DNA from: Prinia subflava
Lineage: Eukaryota > Chordata > Aves > Passeriformes > Cisticolidae
DNA length: 64,000 bases
Reading direction: 5' to 3'
NCBI RefSeq assembly: GCF_021018805.1
Contig: NW_026960610.1
Location: 930,001 to 994,000 of the forward strand
Position numbers and translations under genes: made by a program. How positions within the stretch are numbered: position 1 is the first letter of the stretch; the number at the start of each line of letters is the position of its first letter. A model generated the notes under the pieces. The model was not told the origin of the DNA. It made no database searches and saw only the letters and a program-made list of their open reading frames with translations. This document shows positions 21,035-31,600 of the stretch, in pieces.

Positions 21035-21056
21035 AAAAGAAAAGAAATGGGGGAAT
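21035..21056 (+). promoter_or_regulatory. ERV-B polypurine tract
   Basis: A purine run with one T (aaaagaaaagaaatggggga) sits directly before the right LTR. This shows that it is the 3' LTR of the same plus-strand element. Confidence 0.75.
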
Positions 21057-21711
21057 TGTGAAAAACGTGAGATGATTAATTCATGTTCTTATGGTAAATT
21101 GGAAAATTATAAAGCTGTATAAATTTATATCAGGTAAAAGTCTATGTTTTAGGAGGTTTCTCCATTCAGAAGGGAACAAAAGACTTTGCAGCTTTCTCAA
21201 GTATTGGGAGGGGACCTGTTGAGATGAGCCGGTATCAGCAACTCACACCTCGGGAGCCACCTTCACAGACCATCAAGCAATATCACCCATATCTCGAACA
21301 TTCATCAACTATAAGGATCCATAGAAACTGAACATTAACACATGGACTTGGGAGGGGAGCTCTTTTCAATCCAACCAGAGACGAATTTGGATTTGAATAG
21401 CTAACCAAGAAACAAAGGGAAATATGGGGAAATATTGCCAGAGGCAGAATAAAGAGTATAAAAACCAAGCCTCGAACATGGCAAATTCGTGTACCCAGCT
21501 AGAGACACAGACGGCCAGGGTCTGTGTCTCAGGGTCACCCTTGGCTCTCTTTTTCCCGAGAGAAACTCTGTCAAGTAAGTGTCGCTGTTTGTGGGGGGGG
21601 TTTTTTTATTATTGCTTAAAATTCTGTAATTTGATTCCAAATTTTGTGATTTGAATTTTTAATAAACGAAATTATGGAATTTGGTAATAAATTGTCCTGG
21701 CATTTATAACA
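21057..21711 (+). repeat. ERV-B 3' LTR
   Basis: 655 bases. It matches 3524-4177 with about three substitutions (for example in 'tcccgagag' and 'aaacgaaattatgg') and a G/T homopolymer shift. It is followed by the tata target duplication. Confidence 0.9.
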
Positions 21712-21715
21712 TATA

Positions 21716-22060
21716 CGTGTTCACTTCTCCTAGAGAGGTACCCCCCCCCCCCCAGCAAGCGGCATAATCTTTCTCTTCCTGGCTCACTGCTTCTTTAGCA
21801 TTCACATAAATATTCAAGGCTTGACACATTCCTTTCTCAAAGGAACTGTGCATAGGCCAGAATAAATGATTTGATCTTATTTCCTTTTTAGTCCATGTTA
21901 TCATGCAAAAATGTATTATTTTGATCTTTATTCCTAGGGGGCTATTGGAGGGTATATATACTGGTGCTTTCTGACCTCCCTTTCCTCTGAGGGCTTTTTC
22001 TTTGCTTGCTTTATGTCCCATTCTTATCAGTTTATCCCAACCCCCCCCCTCCCCCACACA
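21716..22060 (-). pseudogene. ERV-A gag matrix (N-terminal part)
   Basis: Minus-strand frame starting near 22021 (MGHKAS, a myristoylation-type start). It runs through a gammaretroviral matrix with SPLG, a Trp/Pro-rich FWPMHSSFEKG segment, and CQALNIYVNAKE. The frame is open up to the ERV-B boundary, where it is cut, and it resumes in frame at 3519 leftward. A G-run near 21740 (minus strand) is within the frame and may have shifted in length. Confidence 0.72.
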
Positions 22061-22558
22061 GCCTTTTTGTTTTTCTTCTTGCTTATCTTCTATGCGAATC
22101 TAACTACACTCTTCACAGGTATTTTCCCAATTCTGCTTGGACAGTCCAAATCCTGGTAACCAAATACTGTCTTCTACACACTCCTTTGATTATTTCTGCC
22201 TCCCATGACTCAGCCTCTGCTTCTCTCCAGGCTTTTTCTAGCCTGGGGCTATTTACATCCTTGTGTCCTACAGAAATTGAAAAATTTAATGCCCGATATC
22301 TGACTCTTAATTCTGCCCTACTACACTCCTGACACCCGGCACTTCTGTGAGTAGTGGTGCAATACTACCTTTTATGACAACTCTTACACAATACCTAAGG
22401 CTCACACCTGGGTCTACAACTTAAACACAAAATTGCATTCATACAAAACAACACAAAATGTTTATTATAAAATGAGAAACACTTCGCCCTTCTCCAGCCA
22501 CTCCGGTTGCCCAGAGAACGGAACTGCAGATCTGGGCTCCCCACTTACTTCATACTGA
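22061..22558 (-). other. ERV-A 5' leader, left part; no gene
   Basis: Non-coding sequence upstream of the minus-strand gag start. The open frame on the plus strand at 22006-22332 is a shadow and shows no family resemblance. Confidence 0.4.
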
Positions 22559-22977
22559 TGCCTCAGGTTTTAGCTTTCATGTTTTCAGATTCTTTGCTAC
22601 CTAGGGATGTAGTCCTGAGCCTCATATTAAGTGCCAGTAAGCTCTCTTCACAAAGTAGGTAGACAAAACAAATCCTTTTCCTCCTGGGGACCAAGGACAA
22701 CTTTCAAGCCCAAAAGCATAAACAATGGTGGACTGAGGGGAGGAACAAGAAGGATGGAACCTCACAACCTGAAGCTGTAATTGGACAATTAAACCCCAAT
22801 ATGCAAATGGACCAAAACATATAAAAATGTAATATCTTGTGACTGGTCAGCCATTTTGTGTCCATTCTTAGTCCACCCTGGGTGCAGCCCAAGGTGGATC
22901 CTGGAGGCTTTTCAAAAAATACCTACTTTATTCTCTAGCTCTGTCCAGTCTCTGTTTCAGGTCAGCCTTCCAACGCA
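22559..22977 (+). repeat. Solo LTR, family LTR-3, copy 1
   Basis: A 419-base unit beginning TGCCTCAGG and ending CCAACGCA. It aligns along its whole length with the split copy at 58467-63587. In copy 2 the ends are TGCCTT and AAGGCA, a clean inverted repeat. No target duplication is visible, so the ends rest on the alignment. Confidence 0.7.
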
Positions 22978-24700
22978 TCAGTATTGATAGTACGTCTCAT
23001 TTACTCAGCAGTTATACTTGCCAGTCACACTAGACAAGGGACATACACATACACCCTACACACATTTGCACAGTAATAAAATGGCCTTGTTGTTTAATCA
23101 GGTACTAATATTCCTTTACGGATGCTTAGTCATTGCACAGTGACCTGCCCACCCACAAATTGTTTAAATCCCTCTAAAATTTCTTAAACCCAAATTTTCT
23201 TTTGCCACCCCCCTCACTTATAAAACAACTCTAGTTATGTAAGTGCTTGAGGCGAACCTCCAAGCCTTAGCTACAGGGATTCCATTTTTCCCTGTTATTA
23301 AGCAGGCTTATTCCATCTTTTCAGATCCACCCCACCATTCAAAGCCTCAAGGATATATTAGGGTTTCAGGTTTTCCCTATCCTGCCTTGTTGCAGACCGT
23401 CCACCAACTTCTAACTATTCTAACCTTCAATATAGCCAAGATACCTGTAGGCCATCCAACATGGGTTGAACTGCAGTACTACCCGGAACAAGGATTCCTG
23501 CCGTTGAATTACAGGCAATTTCTCTCTGTTTTCTGAATTCCCTGTTTTACCCCCAAAGTAACTAAACCTCCCCTATTTCCCTATTCCAGGCTTCCACTCT
23601 AGTCTCCAGCACTCGCTTCATCCCTTCACTGGCTGGTCCCCTCACGGGGAGACAGAAACGCAGTTAGGACTCCACATGTCACTTCGTAGATCGGGGACTG
23701 TCCTGTCCGCGTCTCATACACACACACATACACACACTCCTGGATTTTCACGATACTCTTTTTGTAATATACTCACCTGTCTAGGTTCTTTGTGCACTAA
23801 TTAGGAGTTGCCACAGTTTATTAGGGAGTTTTACTTCCCTTTCTCTTTTTGTCTTTTTTAAATTTCCTGCTGAGGATTAAACCTGTGGTCTCATAGCAGC
23901 AGAGAAAGCCTGGGTGAGCCACTTTAATTAAGTGCGGCACCTCCTGCCCAGGACTGCTCAGAGCCACGGAGACTCGAGGTTTTTATCTCAGTGGAACCTC
24001 CAAATTGTGAAAAGTGAGAGTTCACTCTTAGAATATTTTTCAAAAGTTTAATAAGGGAATATAAAAAGGACAATGTCCACTGCTGGGGTATTCTTGGCAA
24101 ACAGCCAAAGAAGATGCCCATACATTAAGACAGTGTTATCTATATACTTAGTTTACTGAGGTATGTACATATTCATAAGCTTCATGCATCATTCAAACAT
24201 TCTTGTAAACTGTTTGATGTTACGGGAATTCTGTTTGTTTTCTTCATACTCTGGCTTATCTGCATAACATCCTGTGTGTCAAGTTAATATATTTTATTCC
24301 TCCTTGTGTCTCCATCTTGTTGTTTTATGTCCTCTGATAAGGATTTAGTATGTCTTCTTTATATTTAATATGGTATTTTCCAATTGTCCTCCGGTGCTCT
24401 GTTTTGTGTCACGGTTATCACTTGGAGAGGTCAGTCAGCAGATGTGGGAAACAACTTAATTGCTTTATACAGTTGTCTTGGTTACATAGAAATATTTTAA
24501 CATTTTATATTTTGCTAAGGCTTACAATACAATACATTCCTCACACTATTATTTCTATGAGCTATAATGTGTATATATTAACATAATATATTCATTACAC
24601 TATTATTTCTATGAGCTATATGGTGTATACTTAAAATGAAAATTATGTTATATTAGTAAGCACCTAAAAGGGGTTATAAATTGCACTATATTTACAATCA
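22978..24700 (-). repeat. Probable ERV-A leader and 5' LTR region (approximate)
   Basis: On the minus strand, about 23760-23640 shows GT-rich tracts and 'gagacgcggacagg', as in gammaretroviral leaders and as in the fragment at about 7300. AATAAACTG reads on the minus strand near 23820. The A/T-rich sequence to about 24700 may be U3. I cannot fix the ends. The plus-strand frame at 23243-23536 has no recognisable homology. Confidence 0.35.
24541..24637. repeat. Short direct repeat, two copies
   Basis: The block 'acactattatttctatgag' followed by 'ctata' occurs at about 24543 and again about 56 bases later. It is A/T-rich and has no other feature. Confidence 0.6.
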
Positions 24701-25199
24701 ATAGCAACATATAAAGACTAATACACAAATGTGAAAGCCAATATTATAGGGGTATTTTTAACACTAATAAGCACTATGGATGGTCCTATCCACCAGAATC
24801 CATCTCTCTCCTGGCAGCCGAGATCTCTGCAAACCAGGCTTCTTCTCCATCCCCACCTTGAAGATGTGGCAGTGTCGCCTGGGATTGATTCCCTGGCCAG
24901 CTCCAGTATCTGCTGTTTGACAAGAACTCAATTTTTTTTCCCCCAGAATGCTGTTGACAGGATCTTGTGTCCTGCTCTGAAGTTGGTGTGAGGATAGCTT
25001 CTGCTCTGCTAGTTTGAAGATGGCTGTGTTTTTTCCAGTTAAAAGTATTTTGTGTTTAAATGATGTCAGTAGCTATTAGCACTTCGCTCTTCTTATTTTG
25101 CTGAAAAGCGATATATTACCTGGGGAAACAGCGCCGTGCCTGTAAGTACCAAGCACCTGGTTGTTGTGAAAGCCTAATAACGCTGTTGTTGTGCAAGGG
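24701..25199. other. Upstream flank of MCTS1, no gene seen
   Basis: Non-coding, with no element that I can name. It becomes GC-rich at its right end, where the promoter begins. Confidence 0.4.
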
Positions 25200-25620
25200 G
25201 CAACAGGTAGGCAGGAGATGATGCCGAAGATCAGCACCGCCTCGGCGCACGCTGTGCTGCCGGCTGGCCCCGCCTGTTTCGCGGTGATGTAGCGGCGCTT
25301 CCGGCGGGTACATAGGGAGGGACGGCTCGGCCGGAGCTGCGTGTGAGCAGCCCTGAGGCTGTGGGTGCCCGCCGGCCCGCCAGCCCCGGCCTACCCGCCC
25401 GGCGCCCCCCGCCCGCAGGATGTTCAAGAAGTGAGTGTGGCCGGGCTGGGGGCGTGGGAGGCGCGGGGGAAGGAAAGGGGCCGGGCGGGCCCGGCGCCCC
25501 CTCGGGCTCGGCGCTGTGCTGGCGGGAGCGGCCCCGCGGCCTCCTCGGGCAGCGCCGCCCGCAGCCCTGGGCTTTGCCTTGGGCACCCGCTCGTTAAGTG
25601 GAGCTGAGTCATTAACTTGT
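25200..25620 (+). promoter_or_regulatory. MCTS1: CpG-island promoter of MCTS1
   Basis: GC content and CpG density rise sharply around the MCTS1 start codon at 25420 and fall again in intron 1. There is no TATA box, as expected for a housekeeping gene. Long open frames on both strands in this block are composition artefacts. Confidence 0.75.
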
Positions 25621-28600
25621 CACAACTTCGGGTGGTAGAAAGCGCCGTTCGTATTTCTGTGGTGGACGTGAAAGATTCTCATCGGGACAGGGCCCTGGGT
25701 GTTTGTGTTACCAGCAAAGTACTCTTGGAGTTGAATAAAATAGCACTGTGTACCAGGGTTTATCTGTGAGATTAAACACGTGTTTTGTGGCCGTACTAAA
25801 AGTTTAGCGATGAAGACAGGCTACTGAGGGGGGATCCCCTGCTCTCCCCCAGCCCAGTGTTCCCAGGGGACAAATTTAAGCCTCATAAAATCATACATTT
25901 GAAAGTTGGACAGTCAGTCTGCTATTAGACTTTCACAGTGAATTTATAAACATTTCTGAAGACAGCTGCTGAAAAATGCACCTTTTGTGCAGCAAAATGT
26001 GCATTTCTAAAATACTTTCACTCGACAGATTTGATGAAAAGGACAATGTATCAAACTGTATCCAGCTGAAGACTTCAGTTATTAAAGGTATCAAGAATCA
26101 ACTGATAGACCAATTTCCTGTTATTGAACCATGGCTAAACCAAATCATGCCAAAGAAAGATCCAGTCAAAATAGTAAGATGGTAAGTATCTTTTATCTTA
26201 AACTTTGCTTTTAAGGTGCTAGGATTGCTTCCTTTGTATGTTTACTTTGTACAGTAAATAAACCTAGCACTTTTGATAGGCATCCATCATCTCTTAATAG
26301 CTAGTAGTCTGTGTTATGGCCAAACTAGAAAGTTGGTATGTACTCATTGTGCTTTAAAGGCAGATGTTAGTAGGATGCTTGAGGAACTTAAAAATGCTGC
26401 CTAATAGTTAATGTGCAGTGTATTCAGGGTCTCTCCAAGGATCAGCCTGTTGTTGAAGGGAAGCATTCAGCTTTATGGATATGGAAGCTGTTATAAATGC
26501 GTAGCCAATCAAATTAATAAAAAAGAATTTTATTAATAATTTACAAAATAGAATTTGGAAACAGAATTTGCAAAACGAAAAAGCCACAAACAAAATCAGT
26601 GTCGAGCCCGGGGTCGGCACTGGGTGAACCTAGCTTCGGCCTCTATCGCACCGGAGCCCCACTGTTCACAATTTCAGCCTCTGCAGGGTCAGTTTATATA
26701 CAGTTTTTTGGTCGGACAGGGCATTGCCTCATACTTCTTTGTCTTTCTGATTCCTTTTCCATATTCATGTAATTCTGTCCTCACTGCCTGGATGGTTGAA
26801 TGGATTTCTTAGTAGAGATGAATACTTGATTCGATTTCTGGGAATCTCGTATTGGGGTGGTATTGGGATGCACACCCCGATGATGGAGGCTAGATCCATA
26901 TCAAGCGATAATTGTTGCTTCAGTTGTCGGAGTGGGCTTATCTCTCCTCGTAGTCACTCTCCTTTCTGTTGTAAATTGTGGTCCTTGCCAGAGTTTCAGG
27001 CAAGGGTTTACAATTCCTGATCATTTTTCTTTAATTCCAAGCCCGAGTGACTGTTACCGTATTCCTTCTAAAACTCGACTGATTTTACACCATCGATCAC
27101 AAATGTTAGTTATTTCACATTATATTACATGAACATGAATGATTTCACATTTACATTGTATGAACACGAATTACCTCACATCATATATTAAAGAAGCTCA
27201 AAATTGTTTGGTTTCCTGTCAGTAACATTTTACTATTTTTGGGCTTCCATATATTATCTTATTTTCCCTTTTTCTGGATAGAGGGCAGTACATTTTTGCT
27301 GAGTTCTTCTCCTTATTTACTCCTTGTATTGCATTCAAAAAATAACGCCAAAGAAATGCAGTTTGTGTATTTTGTCAGGGGGTTTCTTTTTTTCTCAAAG
27401 GAGGAAGAAGTGAACAGGAGACCACTGCTGAAGAACAAGTCATATAAAAGGATAATATTTTTAGTTTTAAATTTTGTTGCTTATTGACTGTTTTTATTCT
27501 CAGGTGTTAAGATAGACCAGACTCCATAAAGTAAAATACTGTATTTAAACTACAGAAGGGTTAAGTAGCTCTTGGAATTTTTTTTTTTTATCTTGCAGTC
27601 ATGAACATATAGAAATCCTCACTGTGAATGGGGAGTTGCTGTTCTTCAGGCAAAGAGAAGGGATTTTTTACCCGACACTAAGGTTGCTTCACAAATGTAA
27701 GTTTCCTGAGGGTGGTCGTGCTGGAAAGAGAAGGGTGATTGTGATTCCACAGGACATCTGTAGAACCAAATTAAAAAGAGCTTCCATTCCATATATTTCA
27801 TGCATATGCATATTCTAGAATAGATATTAAAGATACAGTATACTTTCTTAACTGGAATTCATTAATTTTCTATTTCAAGTGTCTGTGTGAATTGCTTCCA
27901 TGCTATATGTTAAGCAATCTGAACTTTGATAAGTAAGAATTAAATTGTGCAAAGCTCTAAAAAAATCTTGAGAGGCTCCCCTAGGACAGAGATATAAATT
28001 TGCTATTGTTGGTCCCTATCTTTTTTCTTTCAAGTCTTGTTGTTATACAAATACTTGTAAGTTCTTACTAAAAAACTATTCTGTCTTCCTGAGTTTAATG
28101 ATGTAATGTACATCTGGCTCCTGTACGAACTTATGCTGCATGCTTTTTACTTTTCGCAATTTGCTCTTGCAATTTTTTTCTTGCTGTTCTACTTGATTAT
28201 GTTACTTTGTTTTGGATCCCAAAAAATGTTATTCAGTCAGATCTCAGTGTTGGAAATACTTCAAGAGGGTGCCTGCGTTTGCAGGATGGCTTGTAGAGCT
28301 GACAGCTTACATGAATTTTGTGCATGTTTGCCTTTTTTGTTCTGTTAACATTAAACTGTTTTTCTTTCATGATGGAGTAATTTGTAAGAGTACTTGGAGT
28401 TTGCAGGATTTAAGACCCCTTGGTTTTAAGATCTCTTAGTATGGGCACTTGGATGGTTGTTTTCCCTAGGGGAAAATTGTTGCTCAGTCTATGGGTCTGT
28501 GAGTGTGCAGGAGTCATAGCCTGAAGTGCTGGATTATATTTGATTCTCAGAGAAATGATGTGGTCTGGGAGGACAGTACCTATGTTCTTTTGGGTCAGCA

Positions 28601-31600
28601 TTTGTGTCCTTCTGGGATGGTGCTGCCCAGCAGGAGCTCTAGTAATTGTTTCTCAAACTTCCTACCCTTGCAGGACACTCTATATCTAATTGTCCTATTT
28701 AAACTGACTTGATAATGAGCTATTCATGTTGTCATGGTGCTGTATTAATTGCAGTGTTGTGTCTTTCCCCTTCTAGACCCATTTATTCTCCCGCATCAGC
28801 AGGTTGATAAAGGTGCCATTAAATTTGTCCTGAGTGGAGCTAATATAATGTGCCCTGGCCTGACATCTCCTGGAGCAAAGCTTTACCCTGCTGCTGTTGA
28901 CACTGTCGTTGTATCCTTAACTATGAATTATTGCTTACTGTGAGATGAGTTAAATTTCTCTTCTTGGATTCAGTTGATCATTATTTGTATTACTTTGGAT
29001 TTAAATTGGATTTAATGAAATTACTAGTAATCAGAAAGGAGCTGCAGAGGTTTAGATATTGCTTGGCAAGGTTAAAATTGTTCATATTTTTTCACTTAGT
29101 CTATGTTCCAAACCACATAACTATTCCTGCTGTACCGTTGGGTAAGCTGCTGTTCCATTAATCTCATTGGTAAGTGGAGCTCTGTAGTGATTTTGTGCAG
29201 AACGGTAAAAGTAGATGAGGTGCAGTGTAATTTGTCCCCTGCCTCCTTAGTCAATTTTGTATTCCCTTCAGAAGAATTCTCTCCTGTTCCTAGGGAATTA
29301 GGAAAGATGTTTAGGGTCAGTTTTACTGCAGTCAGGACTTGCTCTATTGTGTCTGATGAAGTTAGCATATGTAAAATGAGAAAAGTGTGCTAATTCACTC
29401 ATTATATTACTGAGAAAAGAACCCTGAACAAATACAGCATTTATAACACCAAGCTGTGCTGCTTTTGTTATTAGTTAGATGCTATAGGAAAAGATCAACA
29501 GTTAACATCACGTGTTGCTAAGCTCTGAAAAGGACACGTGATTTCAGTACTTGTGGTTTTTAAATTGGTGTCACAGTTCTTCTGTGCCTTGGAATCTAAA
29601 ATGGCCCCACAAACATGTGCTGTTTTGTTCCAGAAAGGCAGAGACTGTCATCTCTGTGTTGGGCACAAAGGAAGAAATGTAGCACTGGGAGATTTTCTCT
29701 GTAATTGCTGTTCCAAGTTCATAAATACATGCTTTGTTCTACACACTGATTCAGTTGTTAAATTCAGTGCATTGTTTTGCTTATCTTTAAGAGCTGGAGC
29801 TCTAGAATTGCTAAAAGGTTAAAAGTTCAACACTGGCTTTTGAAAGTGTTTTTGGAAGTAATTTCTTCATATTGCTTTTACTTTTCTGAAATAGTTTAAA
29901 AAGAAATCCGTTTTCCTTAGCAATAATTTGTAGGCAATAATGGCAGAGGGAAAACAACATGCATTATGTGTGGGAGTGATGAAGATGTCAGCTGAGGACA
30001 TGTAAGTGTTTTATAACATGTAACCTGAAATATAGCCTGTCCCATGTTATAATTCTTATGTTAGTTTGGAGTATAAGCACCACTGTCAAGGTTACTGCAT
30101 TGCTGTTGCAGCATGTGTTGTTCAAGTACAGAGTTTGTAAGATTTCATTTTGTTGACTGGTATTCAGGGAAAGAAAAGGAGGTGGGGAATGTCTTCTCTC
30201 CTTATTGGGAATGAAAATAGTTCTTTTCATGTGAATATGGATTTAAAGACACAAAATATTAGTACTACTACTGAATATTAGTATTTCTAGTGCTCTGATC
30301 ATACTTTCTCAAAGATCTTGTTGAACAAAAACATACTTTTATCAAGTATTTACTACCTGGGCTAGTCAAGAGATGTAATTTGGATTTGAGAGGATTGAAA
30401 ACATTGAAGAGATTTTTGTCTGCAGGGACAGCAGAGACTCAAGTCCTACTGGAGCATGATTGCCTGTCTAGGCTTGTTTTTCTCTGTGGCCTGCTCTTTT
30501 TCTTTAGGGTCTACCCACATGGAGCATTCCTGCTTGCTGTGCTGACTAACTTAGCTGAACCTCTTGTGAAATTTAGAAGTCTGCTCAGGGGATAAACTGA
30601 AAACCATTTGAGAAGGAAAATATATAGGAAATGGAAATGGATGTTAGTTGTTCTTGGCTTTCAGATAGTGCTAAATTATAAGTAGCTAAATCACTTTGTC
30701 ATTTTAAGTTCTATTAACATCTTGCAAGATGTGAGGTGCACCCAGCAGGTTTGGGCTGTGTTGGTTTCCAGATCCGTCTGTCACTTGTGGCAGTGAGGAA
30801 GCTTTTTTGGTGAAAACAAGTCACTCTTTTTTGTGCGGTTAATTCTCAACAGAAGCCTGTCCTAAGCCATAATAGTAGCACGAGGCAGAAGGTTGGAAAT
30901 GTCTTAGAGGACAGGGATAGAGTGGGACTGCAGAAACCTGGATTTGGACCTGCTGTAGCTGTTGAGGAATTATATTCTTCAGGATTCTTTGTGGTGCTTC
31001 AAAAGACTCCAAGAGTAAGTGGAAAGAAAAGCTACTTGTGTCCCAGTCCTAAGTGTGCAGTGATACACTATGATCATTGCAAACCAAGGTCCTTAGTATA
31101 CTAACTTCAAATACACCAGCCTTGCAGCTGAATATCCTGTTCCTGTGAGAAGCAACATGAACTGTAGAGGAAAATGAAATGGTACTCCTCTCTGCAGCCT
31201 GTTAGCTGCTTTTTTGTGTGACATTGTTCCACAATTTTCTGGTTTATGCAGTGGGATTTCAATCTCTTGGTGTGATTACTACATATAATGTGTTAATATT
31301 GTGTTAGCAGATTTTCCTTCCTGATTACTTTTGGACAGGTTGTGTAAGTAATAGAACACTTGGTATAAATAGAGTAAATTATATTCTCCAAGGGAATGAA
31401 ACTTGTTCTCACTCCCAGAAAGAGATTTGTCTTGTTTATTATAGCAAAACTAGTTAATTTTTTTTTTACTGGAAAAAAACCCACATTCAATACAGACACA
31501 AACCAGCAATTTTAAAAAGATGACATGACTCAAAATGAAAAGAACAGGGCATATGCCTTTATTAATATTCAGCTCTTTATTAAAGTGATCAGCTCATTAT

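Larger units (their letters stand above)
3524..21711 (+). mobile_element. ERV-B: young LTR element with non-retroviral interior
   Basis: Two LTRs of 654 and 655 bases bound the element and differ at about three positions plus one homopolymer length change. It has a 4-base duplication tata (3520-3523 and 21712-21715), a Lys-type primer-binding site after the left LTR, a splice-donor-like CAG/GTAAGT at 4275/4276, and a purine tract just before the right LTR. It sits inside the gag of ERV-A, whose frame is continuous across the empty site. Apart from a weak env-like remnant near its 3' end, I find no gag, protease or RT of its own. The interior is instead a CpG-rich block, T-rich non-coding sequence, two other ERV fragments and the nested ERV-C. 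Confidence 0.8.
1..24700 (-). mobile_element. ERV-A: old degraded gammaretrovirus-like provirus (base layer, interrupted)
   Basis: Minus-strand remnants lie in proviral order from right to left: probable 5' LTR and leader (about 24700-22061), gag matrix (22060-21716), gag capsid (about 3520-2900), protease (split, about 2800 and 1690-1540), start of reverse transcriptase (1410-1180) and integrase C-terminus (400-180). The order is broken by LTR insertions at 472-1102, 1686-2713 and 22559-22977, and by ERV-B at 3524-21711. The gag frame left of ERV-B continues in the same frame to its right, which shows that the two halves were once one gene. The left end runs off the window, and the right end is my estimate. 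Many stops and frameshifts mark it as old and non-coding. Confidence 0.75.

Noticed and set aside
22559..22977. LTR-3 as a DNA transposon, because of its inverted ends
   Set aside because: The AATAAA followed by a T-rich downstream region and the TG...CA ends fit an LTR better. No transposon-type duplication is seen.
23243..23536. 97-codon plus-strand frame as a possible gene
   Set aside because: No start context, homology or conserved motif. It lies in the leader region of the minus-strand ERV-A.
23729..23750. CA-repeat as a microsatellite of interest
   Set aside because: Only a few units, and similar GT-rich tracts are typical of gammaretroviral leaders on the other strand.
25116..25586. 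Minus-strand frame in the MCTS1 CpG island as a head-to-head gene (CUL4B start)
   Set aside because: It does not resemble CUL4B, and its composition explains the open frame.
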